From contig NZ_SOFG01000016.1 in assembly GCF_004402485.1 (NCBI RefSeq), forward strand, positions 62,001 through 126,000: DNA of 64,000 nucleotides. The letters run 5' to 3'. Within the stretch, counting starts at the first letter, position 1; the number at the start of each line of letters is the position of its first letter. A program made the translations under genes and the position numbers. Origin of the DNA: Cryobacterium algoricola. GTDB taxonomy: Bacteria > Actinomycetota > Actinomycetes > Actinomycetales > Microbacteriaceae. The notes under the pieces were generated by a model, which did not search any database, was not told the DNA's origin, and worked only from the letters and a program-made list of their open reading frames with translations. This document shows, piece by piece, positions 59,539 through 64,000 of this stretch.

Positions 59539-59906
59539 GACTTTCCTTTGGCCAGGTAGCCGCCCTTGTCCAGGCCGGCCTCGATTTCAAAACGGTTGGT
59601 GAGTGGGTTGCGGCCGGCCGCACGGTAGAACAGCGGGAACAGCATGCCGTAGTGCTGCCACTGGCGCTTGTGCACGGCCTCGTGTTCGAGGATCGCGTCG
59701 GAAACGTTGTCCCGGGTGAGGTAGCAGCCGCCGACGCACGACCCGCCGCGGCCGAATGCCCAGTCCGGCAGGCCGCGGAAGACGATCAGGCCGCCGCGTC
59801 GCTCGACGCGCCCGGTGCTGAGGAGCCCTCCCCAGACCAGCCCGACGGCCGTCGCGTAGAGGTATCCCGCCCTGCTGAGGGAGGAATCGAAGAGGATCCG
59901 GCGCAT
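59535..59906 (-). CDS. small protein with HExxH-type motif, unknown function
   Basis: A 123-residue protein. AILEHEAVHKRQWQHYGMLF (about 72-91) carries HEAVH, the HExxH pattern of zinc metalloproteases. Cysteines occur in GGSCVGGCYLT. A leader-like hydrophobic stretch (GYLYATAVGLVWGGLLS) may be a membrane helix. Related proteins exist in actinobacteria under doubtful 'Fe-S oxidoreductase' labels. ATG at 59906 with TACGCT 6 nt upstream. Co-transcribed with the SDR. Confidence 0.7.
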   Translation of the reverse strand: MRRILFDSSLSRAGYLYATAVGLVWGGLLSTGRVERRGGLIVFRGLPDWAFGRGGSCVGGCYLTRDNVSDAILEHEAVHKRQWQHYGMLFPLFYRAAGRNPLTNRFEIEAGLDKGGYLAKGKS

Positions 59907-59949
59907 GTACCAAGCGTATGCCGCCTGACCGGCACTTAGAGTTAACCCC
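59907..59949. promoter_or_regulatory. divergent leaderless promoters of the HExxH and BTAD-type genes
   Basis: Minus strand: TACGCT (59913-59918), 6 nt, then the ATG at 59906. Plus strand: TAGAGT (59937-59942), 7 nt, then the GTG at 59950. Confidence 0.55.
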
Positions 59950-62949
59950 GTGCGAATTCGACTGCTGGGCGGCCTGAGTGTCGAGCACGACGGACGACGT
60001 CTTCCCGTGACCGGGGCGATGCAGCTCGCCGTGCTGTTCCGGCTTGCCGTCGACGCCGGGACGGCCGTGAGCTACCGGGCGATCGCCGAGGACGTCTGGT
60101 CCCGCGATGCGCCGGAGAACCAGCGGGCCGCCCTGCAGTCCATCGTCTCGAGGCTGCGGGCCCAGCTCCCGCCCGGCCTGATCGAGTCGACGGTCGGCGG
60201 CTACCGCCTCCGACTCGCCAGGTCCGACGTCGACGCACTCCGTTTCGAAGACCTCGTCGCCGAAGCCGGTGCCGCCGCCGGGGCCGGCTTGCCGGCGGAT
60301 GCCCGGCGCGGCGCGAGCGCGGCCCTCGCGCTCTGGGCCGGCGAACCCTGGATCCCGTCCCCGGACTTCGACTGGTTCCTCCGCGACCTCGCCCGTGACC
60401 GGGCCAGGGCACTCGAACTCGCCGGGCCGGACGGCGCAGCCCCCGAATCGGGCGCACCCTCAGCCGCCCGCGGCATCCCGGTGTCCCTCACCCGCCTCGT
60501 CGGCCGGGAGCGGGAACTCGCCGCGATCGAGGAGCAGCTCGCCGGGTCCCGGCTGGTCACGATCGTCGGAACCGGGGGAATCGGGAAGACGCGGCTCGCG
60601 CTCGAAACAGCAGCGGGCATCCGTGGGGCCGTGCTCGTCGAACTCGCCCCGGTCGGCCCTGGCGAGGTGCTCGCCGCGGTGCTCGCGGCCACGGGGCGCG
60701 AACTGCGCACCTCGGACGCGCCCGTCGAACCCGTCGGCAGCCTCGAGCGGGTCGTCGAGGCGCTGCTCGGCCGCGCGGCCCTGCTCGTGCTCGACAACTG
60801 CGAGCACGTCATCGATGCGGTCGCCCGGCTCGCGGAAAGCCTGCTCGGCGCACTCCCCGCGCTGACCATCCTCGCCACGAGTCGCGAGCCGCTCGGTATT
60901 CCCGGCGAAGCCTTCGTCACCGTCGGGTCGTTGCCGCACCCGAGTGAATCGGAGCTCGCGGCCGCCGTCGGCTCGCCGGACGCGCCCGGCTCGCCGGCGT
61001 CGCCCGGGTCGCCCGGGTCGCCGGAGAGCCTGCGCGAGTTCGCCGCGCTCGAACTGTTCAGCCAGCGTGCCGTCGCTGCGCGGGGCACCGGCCTCTCCAC
61101 CGCGGAACTGGCCAGTGCCGCCCGGATCTGCGCGCGCCTCGACGGGCTGCCGCTCGCCATCGAGCTCGCCGCCGCGAAGCTCCGCACGATGACCCTCGAC
61201 GAGGTCCTCGACGGCCTCGACAGCCGTTTCACCCTCCTCACCGGCGGGTACCGCACCGCGCTGCCCCGGCACCAGACCCTGCGCGCCCTGATCGACTGGA
61301 GCTGGAGCCTGCTCTCGGCGGCCGAACGCACGGCGCTCGGCCGACTCGCGGTGTTCCCCGCCGGCATCGACACCCGGGATGCGGCCGACGTCGCCGCCAC
61401 GGCCGGTCTCGCCGGGGCATCCGTTTTCGAGAGCCTCGTGGACAAGTCGCTGCTGCACCGCGAGCGCGGACGCTACCGGCTGCTCGAGACCATCCGCGAG
61501 TACGGCATCGAGCGACTCGCGGAGGCCGGGACTCTCGCTGCCGAGCGAGCGGCGCAGGCCGAGTACGCGATGCTGCGGGCGGAGGCCGCCGATGCGCTGA
61601 TGCGCGGGCCGCGGATCCGCGAGGCGATCGCGTGGTTCGACGCCGAAGACGACAATGTGACCGCAGCGCTCCGTTACACCACGAGCGCGCGTCTCGCCGA
61701 GCCCGCGGTCCGGATTGCGCTCGCCTGCGTCTGGTACTGGGGGATCCGGGAGCGGCGCGACGAGCTCGGCGCCTGGCTCGGTGCGGTGAGCGAGCTGGCC
61801 GCAGCGGTCGACAGTGACGAAGCACGCGCCATCGTGCTGTTCGCGCCGGTCGTCCGGGCCTTCTCCGCGGAGGAGGCCAACCTCGATGCCGCCCGCGACT
61901 CGGCACTCGTGCCCGAGGCGCTCGCCGAGGCAGCGCGGCGTGCGTTCGACGCGTGGGCGCAGGACCCGCCGGGGCGGGGCGGCGAGCTCATGCAGCTGGC
62001 CTTCCCGCTCCTGTCCGCGTTCCGGACCTCGTTCGGCGAAGAGGGCTGGATGCTGCGGGTGCGGATCCCGAGCGGCGAGGATCTCGGTCTCGATCCCTGG
62101 CCAACGGCCATGCTGCACGTGATCCGGGCCGCGACGGCGCAGAACCGCGGCGACATCACTGAGCTCGGCGAGGCATCCACTCGCGCCGTGACCGCATTCG
62201 AGGAGATCGGCGACCTCTGGGGCCTCGCCCTCGCCCAGCAGATGCGCGCGGAGTGGTTCAGCCTGCAGGGGCGCCTCGAGGAAGCGCTCGACGTGACCGA
62301 TGCCTCGACCGCGAACATGAGCCGCATCACCTCGAGCTGGGACCTCGCCCAGCAGCAGGCGCTCGCCGTGTCGATCATGCTGCGGCAGGGCAGGCTCGCG
62401 GCGGCCAGGGAGCGCGCGGACGAAGTCCTCGCCGGGGCGGCGGAGTCCGGCAACATCTTCACGGTGATCCTGGCCGAGGCGACCGCGCTCGTGCTCGACC
62501 TGAACGACCGGGACGCGCGCGCAGCGAGCGCCCGGCTCGCCAGGATCGAGGACCTCGCGTCGGGCTGGCCGAACATGCCCAGCCAGCTCGTGGCCATGAT
62601 CGGCGTGCGCCGGGCCGAGCTCGCGCTGCTGCTGGGCGACCCGGATGCCGCGGAGCGGGCCATCCGGGTCGCCGCGGGGGCTGCGATCGCGAGCCTCGAC
62701 CACCCCGTGATCGGCCAGGTCGCCCTGAGCCTCGGCGGCCTCGCGCTCGCCCGCGGACAGGTCGAGGAGGCCGTGCGTGCGCTCGACCTCTCCGCGGCGA
62801 TCATCGGGGCATACGACCGCCTCGAACCGCGCGCGATCGCGATCGAGGCTGCGGCGGCCGCCCGCGGCATCGACCGGGCGACGCCGGCGCCCTCCTCGCG
62901 CCCGCAGGCCCTCGCGACACTCCGTGCCCTGATCGATCCCGCGCCCTGA
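59950..62949 (+). CDS. BTAD/AfsR-type transcriptional regulator with NB-ARC-like ATPase
   Basis: A 999-residue SARP-like regulator. N-terminal winged helix (about 1-85, MRIRLLGGLSVEHDGRRLPV and YRAIAEDVWSRDAPENQRAA), BTAD region (about 90-160), an STAND-type ATPase (about 180-500) with VTIVGTGGIGKTRLALETAA (P-loop) and LLVLDNCEHVIDAV (Walker B), then a TPR-like C-terminus (about 520-999). A Gly-Ser-Pro linker (GSPASPGSPGSPE) interrupts the ATPase part near residue 350. Such regulators drive secondary metabolism or transporter genes; no biosynthetic cluster is visible. Convergent with the DrrAB-type exporter genes. Starts GTG. Confidence 0.85.
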   Translation: MRIRLLGGLSVEHDGRRLPVTGAMQLAVLFRLAVDAGTAVSYRAIAEDVWSRDAPENQRAALQSIVSRLRAQLPPGLIESTVGGYRLRLARSDVDALRFEDLVAEAGAAAGAGLPADARRGASAALALWAGEPWIPSPDFDWFLRDLARDRARALELAGPDGAAPESGAPSAARGIPVSLTRLVGRERELAAIEEQLAGSRLVTIVGTGGIGKTRLALETAAGIRGAVLVELAPVGPGEVLAAVLAATGRELRTSDAPVEPVGSLERVVEALLGRAALLVLDNCEHVIDAVARLAESLLGALPALTILATSREPLGIPGEAFVTVGSLPHPSESELAAAVGSPDAPGSPASPGSPGSPESLREFAALELFSQRAVAARGTGLSTAELASAARICARLDGLPLAIELAAAKLRTMTLDEVLDGLDSRFTLLTGGYRTALPRHQTLRALIDWSWSLLSAAERTALGRLAVFPAGIDTRDAADVAATAGLAGASVFESLVDKSLLHRERGRYRLLETIREYGIERLAEAGTLAAERAAQAEYAMLRAEAADALMRGPRIREAIAWFDAEDDNVTAALRYTTSARLAEPAVRIALACVWYWGIRERRDELGAWLGAVSELAAAVDSDEARAIVLFAPVVRAFSAEEANLDAARDSALVPEALAEAARRAFDAWAQDPPGRGGELMQLAFPLLSAFRTSFGEEGWMLRVRIPSGEDLGLDPWPTAMLHVIRAATAQNRGDITELGEASTRAVTAFEEIGDLWGLALAQQMRAEWFSLQGRLEEALDVTDASTANMSRITSSWDLAQQQALAVSIMLRQGRLAAARERADEVLAGAAESGNIFTVILAEATALVLDLNDRDARAASARLARIEDLASGWPNMPSQLVAMIGVRRAELALLLGDPDAAERAIRVAAGAAIASLDHPVIGQVALSLGGLALARGQVEEAVRALDLSAAIIGAYDRLEPRAIAIEAAAAARGIDRATPAPSSRPQALATLRALIDPAP

Positions 62950-63003
62950 TCCCGCCCCAGCCCGCCCCCGCTCGCGGAGCGATTTCGCGGGAGGGAGAGG
63001 GGG

Positions 63004-63777
63004 TTAGAGCTTGGTGCGGTAGGCGCGCATCGCCAGCGGGAAGAAGACCCCGACGAGCACGACGCAGGAGAGCAGCACCCAGAGCACTTCACCGCCGACG
63101 GTGGTGCCCGGGGTCATGATCGAGTTGCCGACCAGGAGGCCGCGCATCGCGTCGGTGACGTGCGTGACCGGGTTGATCGCGACCCAGCCCTGCAGCCAGC
63201 CGGGCATGGTCGCAGCGGGCACGAACGCAGAGGAGCCGAAGGTGAGCGGGAAGACGATCAGGAACGACAGTCCCTGCACGGCGCCCGAGCTGCGGGCGAG
63301 CATGCCGATGAAGACGGATGTCCAGCACAGGCTCATCGCGAAGACGATCATCAGCACGATGGCCGTCGCGACCGAGTACCACGGGGTCAGGAACCGGAAG
63401 CCGATCGCCGCACCGAAGGCGAGGGTGACGCCGATCGCGATGCTGTGCCGCACCACGTCGCCGGTCACGGCGCCCATGAGCGGTGCGGACCGGGCGATCG
63501 GGAGGGACCGGAACCGGTCGAACACCCCGTTCTTCAGGTCGGAGTTGAGGTTGACGCCGATGGTCATCGCCGTCGTCATGATCGTCTGCACGATGATGCC
63601 GGGAAGCGCGAACTGGAGGTAGTCCTGGCTCGTCCCCGCGATCGCGCCGCCGAAGATGAACACGAAGATCACCGTCATCACGATCGGCTGCACCGAGACG
63701 TCGAGGAACTGTTCGGGGTTGCGCACCATCTTGGTGACGGTGCGCTGGGCGAGGATCAGTGAGTCGCGGACCATCAT
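63004..63777 (-). CDS. ABC-2 type permease, DrrB-like
   Basis: A 257-residue permease with six membrane segments, of the ABC2 family paired with DrrA-type ATPases (daunorubicin-resistance group). FLDVSVQPIVMTVIFVFIFG and GAVQGLSFLIVFPLTFGSSA and VAINPVTHVTDAMRGLLVGN are characteristic. It exports drugs or lipids with the ATPase upstream. The first ATG overlaps the ATPase stop by 4 bp (ATGA); the ATG at 63774 is an alternative. Confidence 0.88.
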   Translation of the reverse strand: MMVRDSLILAQRTVTKMVRNPEQFLDVSVQPIVMTVIFVFIFGGAIAGTSQDYLQFALPGIIVQTIMTTAMTIGVNLNSDLKNGVFDRFRSLPIARSAPLMGAVTGDVVRHSIAIGVTLAFGAAIGFRFLTPWYSVATAIVLMIVFAMSLCWTSVFIGMLARSSGAVQGLSFLIVFPLTFGSSAFVPAATMPGWLQGWVAINPVTHVTDAMRGLLVGNSIMTPGTTVGGEVLWVLLSCVVLVGVFFPLAMRAYRTKL

Positions 63778-64000
63778 GATGCGGCTCCTTCCGTGACGAG
63801 GCCGGGGGTGGACGGTGACGCGGGCGCTGCCGGCGTGTGACCGGTCAGGGAGTAGAAGACCTCGTCGAGGCTCGGGAGCCGCAGCGAGAGTTCGGTGACG
63901 GCGATGTTCTCGGCGTGCAGCCGGGCGACGGTCGCGGTGAGGGCGTCTGCGCCTGCGACGGGGACGGAGACGAGGCTGGGGGAGGGGAACTCGGGGGCGC
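63774..64000 (-). CDS. C-terminal end of an ABC transporter ATP-binding protein, DrrA-like, cut by window edge
   Basis: The last 75 codons are visible. LSLRLPSLDEVFYSLTGHTP is the C-terminal domain signature of DrrA-type ATPases, which assist ABC2 permeases in drug or lipid export. The remainder lies beyond the right edge. Operon with the permease. Confidence 0.82.
   Translation of the reverse strand, partial: APEFPSPSLVSVPVAGADALTATVARLHAENIAVTELSLRLPSLDEVFYSLTGHTPAAPASPSTPGLVTEGAAS

Noticed and set aside
1..64000. tRNA, rRNA or CRISPR array in the intergenic regions
   Set aside because: Intergenic gaps are short and none showed a cloverleaf, rRNA sequence or spaced direct repeats by eye. 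A covariance-model scan would settle small RNAs.

Overview
The window is chromosomal DNA of a high-GC Gram-positive actinobacterium, most likely a member of the Microbacteriaceae (inference). The signs are strong GC bias at third codon positions, a WhiB1-type protein, CarD, a SigR/RsrA redox pair, a fused 2-oxoglutarate decarboxylase (Kgd), GuaB1, a PdtaS-type kinase, and many start codons lying 6-7 nt after a -10 hexamer (leaderless mRNAs). About 60 genes are tightly packed. I found no rRNA or tRNA gene, no CRISPR array and no complete insertion sequence.

Layout: (1) Positions 1-700 are visibly AT-richer. They carry the start of a conjugation-type gene and a small membrane protein, and end against a chromosomal gene that has no start codon, so this looks like the edge of an integrated element. 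(2) 800-8500 holds a small HTH protein, a SAF/CpaB-like protein with a ParA/CpaE-like partner, two membrane or exported proteins, the histidine kinase PdtaS, and WhiB1. (3) 8600-12500 holds aroA-rsgA-bcp divergent from sigR-rsrA, with a SigR-type promoter in front of sigR. (4) 12500-21700 holds a two-domain VOC protein, kgd, guaB1 and a pair of CNNM/CorC-like membrane proteins with a possible regulatory leader peptide. (5) 21700-29500 holds an old-yellow-enzyme oxidoreductase, NAD(P)H-hydrate dehydratase, a polar amino-acid ABC transporter, a GT87-like membrane protein, a thiamine-binding protein and an MFS exporter. (6) 29600-38500 holds a histidine kinase / membrane protein / response regulator operon, metX, a TetR regulator with a perfect palindromic operator, carD, a MarR-like protein and metY. 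(7) 38600-41200 holds an alpha/beta hydrolase-LuxR fusion, a thioesterase with a hexanucleotide repeat, and an SDR. (8) 41300-49900 is a propionate/short-chain-acid module: a symporter and its DUF485 partner, prpE, a GntR regulator and prpDBC. (9) 49900-53600 holds a phosphoribosyltransferase, a peptidase-E-like protein, ung, a GNAT enzyme and two unknowns. (10) 53700-58650 holds an MMPL exporter divergent from its MarR regulator, then fur-katA. (11) 58650-64000 holds an SDR with an HExxH-motif protein, a BTAD/AfsR-type regulator, and a DrrAB-type ABC exporter cut by the window end.

Several loci carry readable self-contained control: SigR on its own promoter, TetR, GntR, MarR and Fur on inverted repeats overlapping their own promoters. 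The prp module joins uptake, activation (PrpE) and the 2-methylcitrate cycle (PrpC, PrpD, PrpB) around one GntR regulator. The metX and metY pair gives direct-sulfhydrylation methionine synthesis. The most unusual observations are an acidic-proline upstream ORF before the CNNM/CorC genes, tandem repeats that span stop codons at several genes, long spaced inverted repeats in intergenic regions, and a shared upstream element in front of the hydrolase-LuxR and SDR genes.
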